64,000 nucleotides of DNA, taken from assembly GCF_025264665.1 (NCBI RefSeq), contig NZ_CP073697.1:682001-746000 (forward strand), read 5' to 3'. Below are positions 16,794-24,343 of the stretch, piece by piece. Position 1 is the first letter of the stretch; every line of letters begins with the position of its first letter. This stretch comes from Edaphobacter flagellatus. Lineage in GTDB: Bacteria; Acidobacteriota; Terriglobia; Terriglobales; Acidobacteriaceae. The notes below the pieces were generated by a model. The model was not told where the DNA came from. It saw nothing but the letters and a program-made list of their open reading frames with translations, and made no database searches. A program made the position numbers and the translations under genes.

Positions 16794-18242
16794 TTGAAGA
16801 GATTAAAGAAGACGCAAGCACCAACTGCAAAAACACCTGTCCACACCAAAGCTTCCATCAAGATGCACAACCTCGCAGCATTCCACGGCAATCTTCCTGT
16901 CGAAGAACGCCGCGCTGCCGGACGAGCTCTTCGCTCTAAACTTCCTCGCAAGTCGCAAGGCATATGGTCCCGTCCCGCCAGCCATCCAGGCGCCATCGAG
17001 ATCATCATGGCCACCAATAAAGGACGTCTGCCCGATCTGGTTCCGCTGCGCCTTGCTCGCATGTGCGCTTCTCCTTCAGCCTTCTACCGCGGAGCAGCAG
17101 CGGTTATGGCGAGCGATCTGGGAGATGTTCCTGTTACAGGATTGCAGGTTGTCATCGATGGCGACTGCCATCTGAACAACTTTGGTCTCTTCGGTACACC
17201 ACAGCGAGACATTGTCTTCGACTTGAACGACTTTGATGAAACCGTCATTGGCCCATGGGAGTGGGATCTTAAGCGTCTAACGGCGAGCGTCAATCTCGCG
17301 GCGCGCGCGAATAATTGCGGACGCACGACCCGCGACGAGGCCGTCCGTAGATGTGTCTCGGCTTACATTCTCAATATGAACCGGCTTGAGAACATGGGCG
17401 TCCTCAACTGCTGGTATCTGCATACCTATCCAACCAGCCGCGATTCCCTGGTGCGCGCTAACGCACAGGCAAGTGCTGTTATTCGCAGAGCAGCGTTGAA
17501 GGCCACGAAGCAAACCAACGCCACGCTGCTCGAAAAGGTTGCTGAAAAATTATCGAATGGAACCTGGCGATTTCGCGATATGCCCCCTGTGCAGACGCGC
17601 GTCGATAAGAAGACGCGTCAACAAGTGATTGATGCGCTTCATGCTTACGTTCCTACGCTGCATCGCGAGCGCCAATTCATGCTCGCCAAATATCATGTCG
17701 TCGATGTCGTACGCCGGGTTGTCGGAATCGGAAGTGTAGGCACGCGCGCTTATCTGGTTCTATTGTTTGGCAATGGAGAGAAGGACCCACTCTTTCTTCA
17801 GGTGAAGGAGGCCGTCGTTCCCTCACATGCTCCATACATTACGCAGCACCTAAGCGATGTCACGCAGCAGGGCAAGCGAGTCGTCACAGGCCAACGGGTA
17901 CTGCAGGCATCATCCGATGTCATGCTGGGATGGACCAACATCGGCCCTATCGATTTTTACGTGCGACAAATGAGAGACCTGAAAGCCTCTGTCCCGGTCG
18001 AAGGACTCGGCCTCAATGCCTTCAACGAATATGTCTGGGCTTGCGGAGCGTTACTTGCCCGAGCTCATGCACGCATTGGTGATGCCGCATCCATCGCTGG
18101 TTATTGTGGCAAATCAAACACTCTGGGCAATGCGCTTGCGCACTGGGCCGAGACTTACGCCGATCAAACGATCCTCGATCATGCAGCATTGGTGGCTGCC
18201 GTCAAAAAGGACCGTCGTGTTCAAGCAATGATGGGAAAATAG
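16794..18242 (+). CDS. DUF2252 family protein
   Basis: DUF2252 proteins have a protein-kinase/aminoglycoside-phosphotransferase-like fold and no settled function. The diagnostic segments are FYRGAAAVMASDL, the catalytic-loop-like DGDCHLNNFG and the metal-loop-like FDLNDFDET. WEWDLKRL and, near the end, GALLARAHAR follow. I start at the TTG at 16794 because GGAG lies eight bases upstream. The frame runs open to 16611 into the nrdA leader, and an ATG at 16863 is another candidate. The protein is 482 aa from the TTG. It diverges from nrdA and converges with the next gene. It has no signal peptide, so it is probably cytoplasmic. Confidence 0.85.
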   Translation: MKRLKKTQAPTAKTPVHTKASIKMHNLAAFHGNLPVEERRAAGRALRSKLPRKSQGIWSRPASHPGAIEIIMATNKGRLPDLVPLRLARMCASPSAFYRGAAAVMASDLGDVPVTGLQVVIDGDCHLNNFGLFGTPQRDIVFDLNDFDETVIGPWEWDLKRLTASVNLAARANNCGRTTRDEAVRRCVSAYILNMNRLENMGVLNCWYLHTYPTSRDSLVRANAQASAVIRRAALKATKQTNATLLEKVAEKLSNGTWRFRDMPPVQTRVDKKTRQQVIDALHAYVPTLHRERQFMLAKYHVVDVVRRVVGIGSVGTRAYLVLLFGNGEKDPLFLQVKEAVVPSHAPYITQHLSDVTQQGKRVVTGQRVLQASSDVMLGWTNIGPIDFYVRQMRDLKASVPVEGLGLNAFNEYVWACGALLARAHARIGDAASIAGYCGKSNTLGNALAHWAETYADQTILDHAALVAAVKKDRRVQAMMGK

Positions 18243-18251
18243 ATCGAACGA

Positions 18252-18689
18252 TTATCTCTGCAAGGAAATGTTCAGGCTGCCGGCGGTTCCGTAGATCCAC
18301 ATCTGATCGCCAGATGCCGTCTTGCCGGAGACTGCTTGATAGACAAGACGCCTTCCATTTGAGTAGCAAAGCATCACCTGCGGCGTGTGGTCGTGCCGGC
18401 GATCTTCGCACACAGACTCTTTTGGAAACGTTGTGATCGGTGCTTCTCCAAAGAGACTGTGCGCCATACCGGCATATTGCGTCAGACGCTCATCCGTAAG
18501 GCTCTCTGTGTAGACGAAGATATGCGTTACCTCGCCGAGATCCCCTCTGTACGCCGGATCTAAGTCTTCCCGCATCACGGAAACATCCGGACAGGAACTA
18601 CCCCACCACGTCTCCGCCATGGTTGCAATGGGCTTTGCTGCTAACGCCGCAGCCGATACCCCTTGCACGAACCGCCGTCGATTGATCAT
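18252..18689 (-). CDS. Tat-exported hypothetical protein, 145 aa
   Basis: I do not recognise a family. The N-terminus NRRRFVQGVSAAALAAKP is a twin-arginine signal. The mature part of about 120 residues has two cysteines (SSCPDVS, ESVCEDRR), a DHTPQVMLCYSNGRRLVYQ segment and a C-terminus likely to be beta-rich. AAGGGA precedes the ATG. It lies 20 bases downstream of the exported isomerase-like gene on the same strand, so the two are probably co-transcribed and act in the periplasm. Confidence 0.75.
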   Translation of the reverse strand: MINRRRFVQGVSAAALAAKPIATMAETWWGSSCPDVSVMREDLDPAYRGDLGEVTHIFVYTESLTDERLTQYAGMAHSLFGEAPITTFPKESVCEDRRHDHTPQVMLCYSNGRRLVYQAVSGKTASGDQMWIYGTAGSLNISLQR

Positions 18690-18709
18690 CCAATTCCCTT
18701 CTGCGAACG

Positions 18710-19672
18710 CTACAGATTACCCGAGTCCTGAAGGGCCTTTTTCATCCCGCTCCAGCTCTGTTTCGACGAGTCTTCCGGCGATGAGCCGCCATGCCAGTGC
18801 GTCTCAAGGCTGACCGCATCGTGATATCCGGCCTTCGCCAGATCGCGGAACTGCGCCGTCCAATCGATGATGCCAGTGCCCACAGGAGACCATGCCACCT
18901 TACCATCCGCTCCCTTGACTGCATTCTTCACATGGCAATGGTGAATCCGATGCTTCGGCAGCAGATTCCAGGCCACCGGATACGCGTCGAACTCACCACG
19001 CATAACAGCATTCCCGGGGTCCCAGTTCAAAGCAAAATGAGGTGACTTCACAGCATTCAGCGTGCGCACAGCTTCCCGCCCTGTAGCCGTATTGCAGGCA
19101 GGCTCGTTCTCCAGCACCAGGATGACTCCGCTCTTTCCGCAAACCTCCGCGGCCTCAGCAAGCTTGCGGTCCATCGCTTCACGATAGGGAGCAACATCAT
19201 CAAGACGCCAGAAATCAAAGCCCCGCACCTTGTCCGTCTTGAATCGCTTTGCCAGTGCAATGCTCTTTTCCAGAACCTCATTCTGTTGCTTCAGCACATC
19301 GCCAACGGGGGCAGCATTCTTAGGGCTGAACTCTGACTTCGGCGCACCCGGCCAGTCAGCTTTGAACAACGGGCTGGCAATATCCGTCACGCGCAAATTG
19401 TACTTAGCCAGGACTTGCTCAGCCTCTGTAAGCTCCGCGTCTGTCAGCTGCAGCAGACTCTTCTTCCACATTCCACGAAGTTCCACCCACTGCATACCGA
19501 AGTCTTTCGATGCGACAGAGCAGGCATGATCAAAATCCTGCGATATCTCGTCCGTAATCACAGCCACTTTGAATGGAGAACTGGCAAAAGCAAATGCTGC
19601 CTTTGCTCCCCCAGCCGCAAACCCTGCCGCTACGCCCCCACTGATAAAACCGCGTCGTGTGATTCCAGTCAT
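18710..19672 (-). CDS. Tat-exported sugar phosphate isomerase/epimerase-like TIM-barrel protein
   Basis: This is a xylose-isomerase-like TIM barrel (AP endonuclease 2 superfamily) with a twin-arginine signal (TRRGFISGGVAAGFAAGG, residues 5-22), so it acts in the periplasm after folding inside the cell. The metal-binding acids and histidine are visible at strand ends: VLENEP, NWDPGN, HCHVKN and SLETHW. Family members isomerise or epimerise sugars, and some act on 3-keto-glycosides. The precise substrate is unknown. The protein is 320 aa. It lies just downstream of the large TonB-dependent receptor on the same strand, separated by a terminator-like hairpin, and upstream of the 145-aa exported protein. 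Confidence 0.88.
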   Translation of the reverse strand: MTGITRRGFISGGVAAGFAAGGAKAAFAFASSPFKVAVITDEISQDFDHACSVASKDFGMQWVELRGMWKKSLLQLTDAELTEAEQVLAKYNLRVTDIASPLFKADWPGAPKSEFSPKNAAPVGDVLKQQNEVLEKSIALAKRFKTDKVRGFDFWRLDDVAPYREAMDRKLAEAAEVCGKSGVILVLENEPACNTATGREAVRTLNAVKSPHFALNWDPGNAVMRGEFDAYPVAWNLLPKHRIHHCHVKNAVKGADGKVAWSPVGTGIIDWTAQFRDLAKAGYHDAVSLETHWHGGSSPEDSSKQSWSGMKKALQDSGNL

Positions 19673-19689
19673 CTGCTCAATTCCTCTCC

Positions 19690-19732
19690 AAGATAAAGAT
19701 ACGGCCAGCCCTCTGTATGGAGAAGCTGGCCG
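19690..19732 (-). terminator. Terminator after the TonB-dependent receptor gene
   Basis: Read leftwards, CGGCCAGC pairs with GCTGGCCG across a 15-base loop, followed by TATCTTTATCTT. A second small hairpin (CTGTGGC-TTTT-GCCACAG, 19757-19740) overlaps the receptor stop region. Termination may be partial, letting some transcription reach the isomerase gene. Confidence 0.7.
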
Positions 19733-19759
19733 CAGTTTTCTGTGGCAAAAGCCACAGCA

Positions 19760-22700
19760 TTAGAAGGTGATTCTCGCAGAAGCCTGAAGACTGCGGCCTC
19801 CACCAACTCCGTTGACCGTTCCCTGACCGCTGCCCAGCGTGCTGGTCACACGACCGAAGTTGGTTGCAGAGATAATGTTGCCACTACCAGAATTCGGATT
19901 GTTGAACTGCGGTGAGTTAGTCAGCTGAAACGCATCGAGGCGCGTCTCCAGTGCAGCTTCACGCCATATCGGGAAGCTCTTAAAGATCGACACGTTATTC
20001 TGGACAAAGCCTGGCCCACGGAACTGGTTCCTGCCCGTGTTTCCTAATCCAACATTCTGTGCTGTACATGGTGTAGAAGTGCACCCCGACGGCTGCGTGA
20101 ACGCAGTAGGATCAAGCCAGTAGGTATTGGCACCGATGCCGTGCAGCACCTTATATGGCCCGCTAAGGTTCGCCGTCTGCGCCGTTCCCGGAGTATTCAG
20201 ACTGCTGCCGTTCGCATAAACAGTAAATGGCGACCCAGTTACCGCCTGCACAATGCCAGAGAGCTTCCATCCGCCCAGAACATACGACGCCGGACCTCCG
20301 CTCAGGTACTTGTGTCCTCTGCCAAAAGGAAGTTCGTAGGTAAAACTCTGCGCATAGTTGAATGCCCGGTCATAATCGTTCGGAGCATAGTTCCGGCGAG
20401 GATTGATGAAGAACGTCAAACCACCATCATCACCGCTGATATAGCCCAACCCTTTGCCCCATGTAATCGAAGAACCAAACGACAAGCTGTGGCTGAAGCG
20501 CTTCGTCAGTTGCACCTGTAGAGACTGATAGTTTGAGGAGTACCCCTTGAAGTACACCGTCGTCGAGGTCGTGCGATGCACTCCCGAGGGGCAGCCGACG
20601 CAGTTGTACTCAGGCTTCGATGCATTGCCTCCACCATAAGTCAGCGGGTTATTGATGTCCACGGCACCCGGGATCCTGGTGCCGTGATTCGCCACATAAG
20701 CCACCTGCAGCGACATGTCATAAGGGAGCGCCTGCTGTATCGCAACATTCCAGGAATGTACGTAGGGATTCCTATAGTCAAGCGGGATATAAACCAGGTT
20801 TTGAGCAGCCAATCCCGACGTTGTCGCAGGGATCAATCCATTCGCAGGAACCGGAGCGGCCACTGGAGCCGGAAATCCTGCCTGGAATGTTGCGACGGTC
20901 ACACCATCTCCCAGCACTGCCGCCTGATAAGGGCTTCCTGCAGGCAATGTATAGCTATTGTTCGAGCGGATTGGATAGTTATAGGCATACGTGTTATCCG
21001 CAAACGGCATATAGCTGATTCCGTATCCGCCTCGAATCACGGTCTGATCCGTCGCACGATATGCAAAACCTGTACGTGGAGAGAAGTAGTTATAGCGCGA
21101 CTTCATACCGAGGTTCGACGGATTGCCGCCAACCCCGGCAATCACAAACGTGTTCGTATCCGGTATGTAGTTTGAGAAACCCCCGTTGAGCCTCGGCGTC
21201 GCGGGTGGATAGAACTCCCAGCGCAGGCCAAGGTCAACCGTTAGCTTCGATGTAGCCTGCCATTTATCACTTGCGAAGCCGAAGAGCCACCACTGCCGAT
21301 ACGCCGGGAAGATCGTATTGACGTCGCGTCCTACAGTGCTTGGAAGGTCAAAGAGAAAGCTGGCTACATTGTTTGCGAGGTTCGTTGTGCCACGCGAATC
21401 AGAAGTCTGGACATCAGAAAAATTGAATACACCGCGGGGACTGAAGGTCTGGTCCTGCAACAGGTCATCACGGACTCGACGCAGGTCTCCGCCAAACTTC
21501 AGGGTGTGATTGTGAATAATTTTGGTCCAGTTGTTGACGAAATCAATATTCGACTCACCACGAATCCACGGCATCGACGCAGAATAACCAATCATCGTTC
21601 CGGTAAATGCGCCGCCCATCGAGATGCCTACCTGGCCGCTCGTAAACTGATTGATATTGACGCCAGGAATTCCAAGCGCCGTTGCATCATTCGATCCGTA
21701 ATCGCTTGGCTGCGAATTATTACGCAGATGGGCTACACCAAAACGCGCTTCAGTAAACAGTGTCGGTGAAAAGCTACGTTCATAGTTCACGCCGGTGCTA
21801 TAAGAGGTCTGGACGCCGGTTCCCTGAAAACCCCCGCCTGCGGGACCGCCAAGAAATGCTCCGAATGCAGGAGCCTGGAAGGTATTGACACGCTGCCAGC
21901 TGAAGCGGCCGCTGACATGGTCCTTTTCATTCAGCGTGTAATCGATCTTAGCGTCCCAGCTATTCGTCCCCTTGGTGAAAGGAAGATTCGACGTGTAATT
22001 ATTCGTCGGATTCGACATAGGAAGCGTGCTGTTCAATTTTCCGAATTGAGCAGCCGCCGCATTCACCTTTTGCAAAATCGCCAAAGAAACCGGGTTCACC
22101 CTGCTGATAGGAATCTGATTATTTGCAAAAGCTGTACGCGGACTGGATGAACTCCCGTTACCGGTAGTCGGATCAAAGATCTGTCCTGCTTTGAAGCCGT
22201 TTGAGTTGGCAGCACCCAGCATCGAGCTCAGGTCAATGAACCCCTGCGCATTCGGTGTAAAGTAACGAGCATCCGGAATTGTGTAGGTTCCGGAAGTCAG
22301 TTCGTGGTCGGTACTGCCCTGATAATCGCCGAAGAAGAACAATTTGTCTTTGAATATCGGGCCGCCGATCGATCCACCGTAATTGTTGTAGGACATGTGT
22401 CCCAACGGGGCTCCGAAGTAAGACCGTGCATTCACAGCGTTGTTCTGAATGTATTCAAACACCGAACCATGAAATGCATTGGTGCCAGACTTTAAAACAA
22501 CATTGGTGACTGCGCCAATCGCCCGCCCTAACTCAGCTTCAAAGTTGTTCGTCGAAATATCGACTGATTGAATTGAATCCGCCGGAGGAATAATGATTTG
22601 CAACAGACCGGTGCGTTCGTCATCGTCGATACCTTCAATCTGGTACAGATTCCCCATACGCGGCTGGCCATTGACCTCTGTCTGCAGCGAACTTTGAGCA

Positions 22701-23227
22701 TTAAAGAACTGCGAGTGCTGAAAGACTGCGGGTGCTGTTCCGGGAACCAGATTCAGTAGCGACTGGAAGTTCCGATTTGTGCCCATCGGAAGATTCTCGA
22801 TCTGGTGGGCCTCCAGCTTTGTTGAGATGTCAGCTCGGTCCGTCTGCAGCAGCGGAGGAGCAGTCGTCACCATCACTTCTTCCGATACACTGCCCGCCGT
22901 GATATCGAAGTCCACACGTGTCGAACTGTTGAGTAGCACGTCGATGTTCGCGTGTGTCTCTTTCTTGAATCCCTGGGCCTCTACTGTGACGGAATAGGTT
23001 CCTGGCGGAAGACTGGGAATCGTGTAGTTGCCCGCACTGTTTGTTACCGACTGATAGACCGTCGACGTTGCCGTGGCAGTTGCTGTTACTTTTGCACTCG
23101 CAACGGCAGCCCCGGTCGGATCATTGACCGTCCCGAGCAGCGTTCCATTTACCGCCTGAGCCCATGAGGACAGCGGCAAGGCCAGAAGACATAGAGCAAC
23201 AGACAGAACCCCAAGTAAGCGTTTCAT
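19760..23227 (-). CDS. Oar-like TonB-dependent outer membrane receptor
   Basis: This 1155-residue protein has a Sec signal (residues 1-24, ending SSWAQA) and a carboxypeptidase-regulatory/CarboxypepD_reg beta domain (GTLLGTVNDPTGAAVASAKVTA, about 26-110). A plug domain (IENLPMGTNRNFQSLLNLVPG, QIEGIDDDERTG) and a long C-terminal beta-barrel follow, ending in the aromatic-terminated strand SLQASARITF. Such receptors are numerous in acidobacteria and import large substrates, often oligosaccharides, with energy from TonB. The ATG has TCGGAGG upstream, and a good promoter lies 67 bases before it. It is flanked by two exported isomerase-like genes, which points to a sugar-related ligand. The actual ligand cannot be read from sequence. 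Confidence 0.95.
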   Translation of the reverse strand: MKRLLGVLSVALCLLALPLSSWAQAVNGTLLGTVNDPTGAAVASAKVTATATATSTVYQSVTNSAGNYTIPSLPPGTYSVTVEAQGFKKETHANIDVLLNSSTRVDFDITAGSVSEEVMVTTAPPLLQTDRADISTKLEAHQIENLPMGTNRNFQSLLNLVPGTAPAVFQHSQFFNAQSSLQTEVNGQPRMGNLYQIEGIDDDERTGLLQIIIPPADSIQSVDISTNNFEAELGRAIGAVTNVVLKSGTNAFHGSVFEYIQNNAVNARSYFGAPLGHMSYNNYGGSIGGPIFKDKLFFFGDYQGSTDHELTSGTYTIPDARYFTPNAQGFIDLSSMLGAANSNGFKAGQIFDPTTGNGSSSSPRTAFANNQIPISRVNPVSLAILQKVNAAAAQFGKLNSTLPMSNPTNNYTSNLPFTKGTNSWDAKIDYTLNEKDHVSGRFSWQRVNTFQAPAFGAFLGGPAGGGFQGTGVQTSYSTGVNYERSFSPTLFTEARFGVAHLRNNSQPSDYGSNDATALGIPGVNINQFTSGQVGISMGGAFTGTMIGYSASMPWIRGESNIDFVNNWTKIIHNHTLKFGGDLRRVRDDLLQDQTFSPRGVFNFSDVQTSDSRGTTNLANNVASFLFDLPSTVGRDVNTIFPAYRQWWLFGFASDKWQATSKLTVDLGLRWEFYPPATPRLNGGFSNYIPDTNTFVIAGVGGNPSNLGMKSRYNYFSPRTGFAYRATDQTVIRGGYGISYMPFADNTYAYNYPIRSNNSYTLPAGSPYQAAVLGDGVTVATFQAGFPAPVAAPVPANGLIPATTSGLAAQNLVYIPLDYRNPYVHSWNVAIQQALPYDMSLQVAYVANHGTRIPGAVDINNPLTYGGGNASKPEYNCVGCPSGVHRTTSTTVYFKGYSSNYQSLQVQLTKRFSHSLSFGSSITWGKGLGYISGDDGGLTFFINPRRNYAPNDYDRAFNYAQSFTYELPFGRGHKYLSGGPASYVLGGWKLSGIVQAVTGSPFTVYANGSSLNTPGTAQTANLSGPYKVLHGIGANTYWLDPTAFTQPSGCTSTPCTAQNVGLGNTGRNQFRGPGFVQNNVSIFKSFPIWREAALETRLDAFQLTNSPQFNNPNSGSGNIISATNFGRVTSTLGSGQGTVNGVGGGRSLQASARITF

Positions 23228-23293
23228 TGCACAGCCTCCGAAAAGTGGGGCTTACGCCCCGGAAAAACTTATAGTTTGAAGAGCGAACGAGAA

Positions 23294-23321
23294 ATTATCA
23301 GCATCTGTTGAAACGTGTCAA
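23294..23321 (-). promoter_or_regulatory. Sigma70-like promoter of the TonB-dependent receptor
   Basis: On the minus strand, a consensus TTGACA (-35, 23321-23316) and GATAAT (-10, 23299-23294) are 16 bases apart. A TG one base before the -10 box makes it extended. The transcript leader then carries a small GGGGC-GTAA-GCCCC hairpin (23247-23260) near the ribosome binding site. Confidence 0.75.
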
Positions 23322-23342
23322 TAGAAATAAATCCTTAGATTA

Positions 23343-23380
23343 GGTCGTCCAGTTGTCGGCTAACTTCCAACTGGACGACC
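23343..23380. promoter_or_regulatory. Perfect 13-bp inverted repeat between divergent receptor and isomerase genes
   Basis: GGTCGTCCAGTTG (23343-23355) and its exact complement (23368-23380) flank a 12-base spacer. No T-tract follows on either strand, so it is not a normal terminator. It lies 21 bases upstream of the receptor -35 box and 20 bases before the start of the rightward isomerase gene. An operator shared by both, or a leader hairpin of the rightward gene, are both possible. Confidence 0.55.
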
Positions 23381-23399
23381 ACCTGTTAACACCGCTACT

Positions 23400-24260
23400 A
23401 TGCCCTGCATGAACCCAAATCTCTCGCGCCGCAGCCTCCTTTGCGGCGGAACCGCTCTTGCCGCCTCCGCCGCCTTCGCAAACACATCTTTTTCTTTCGC
23501 TGCTCCCGCATCTTCCACCTCTGCTATCCGCCTCGGTATCGCCAGTTACACCTTCCGTAAATTCGACCAGGCCCACCTGATCGAATTCATGAAAGAGCTC
23601 AAGACGCCCTATCTGAATCTCAAGGACGTCCATCTCCCAATGACTCCCGCAGACCAGGTCGCCTCGCGCGCAGCGGAGTATCGTGCAGCCGGGCTTACGC
23701 TTACGGCAGCAGGCACCATCACTTTTAACAAAGATGACGATAACGACATCAAGTCCAAGTTCGACTACGTGAAAGCGGCCGGCATCCCCATCATCGTTGC
23801 CGCTCCCTCGCGCGAAGTCCTGCCCCGCATCGAGAAGTTCGTAAAGCAGTACGACATTAAACTCGCCATCCATAATCATGGTCCCGAGGACAAACACTGG
23901 CCCTCGCCGCTCGATGTTCTTGCCGCAGTCAAGAGTATGGATTCACGTATCGGCTGCTGCATTGATGTCGGACACACCATGCGTACCGGCACAGATCCTG
24001 TGGCTGCGATCAAACAGGTAGGACCTCGCCTCTTCGATCTCCACATGAAGGACCTCGCCGAAAGCAAGGTGAAGGAGAGCCAGGTTGCTGTAGGCGATGG
24101 TCTGATGCCAGTTCCGGCCATCTTCCGCGCGCTAATCGACATCGGCTACAAAGGCAATGTCGACCTCGAGTATGAGATCCACGATGACGATCCTATGCCG
24201 GGCGTCACCAAGAGCTTCGCTTATATGCGTGGTGTTATCGCTGGCATGGGGCTTCACTAA
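23400..24260 (+). CDS. Tat-exported sugar phosphate isomerase/epimerase-like TIM-barrel protein
   Basis: This is a second exported xylose-isomerase-like TIM barrel, 286 aa, with a twin-arginine signal (SRRSLLCGGTALAASAAF). Metal-site segments are AIHNHGPED, CIDVGHTM, LHMKDL and DLEYEIHDDDP. It resembles the leftward paralogue at 18710-19672 in architecture but is clearly a different subfamily. The ATG at 23400 and one at 23409 are both possible, and neither has a strong ribosome binding site. It diverges from the large receptor gene, with an inverted repeat between them, so joint control is plausible. The role inferred is periplasmic conversion of a carbohydrate taken in by the receptor. Confidence 0.88.
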   Translation: MPCMNPNLSRRSLLCGGTALAASAAFANTSFSFAAPASSTSAIRLGIASYTFRKFDQAHLIEFMKELKTPYLNLKDVHLPMTPADQVASRAAEYRAAGLTLTAAGTITFNKDDDNDIKSKFDYVKAAGIPIIVAAPSREVLPRIEKFVKQYDIKLAIHNHGPEDKHWPSPLDVLAAVKSMDSRIGCCIDVGHTMRTGTDPVAAIKQVGPRLFDLHMKDLAESKVKESQVAVGDGLMPVPAIFRALIDIGYKGNVDLEYEIHDDDPMPGVTKSFAYMRGVIAGMGLH

Positions 24261-24264
24261 GAAC

Positions 24265-24312
24265 AAAGGCGAGTGCATTCGATCATCTCTGCACTCGCCT
24301 TTATCCATTTTG
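24265..24312. terminator. Bidirectional terminator between convergent genes
   Basis: AAAGGCGAGTGCA and its complement form a perfect 13-bp stem with a 12-base loop. T-rich tracts follow on both strands (TTTATCCATTTT rightwards, TTTGTTCTT leftwards), so it can serve both the isomerase gene and the P-type ATPase gene. Confidence 0.9.
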
Positions 24313-24343
24313 TTGTCGATCCGTACTTATGACGGGTGATAGC

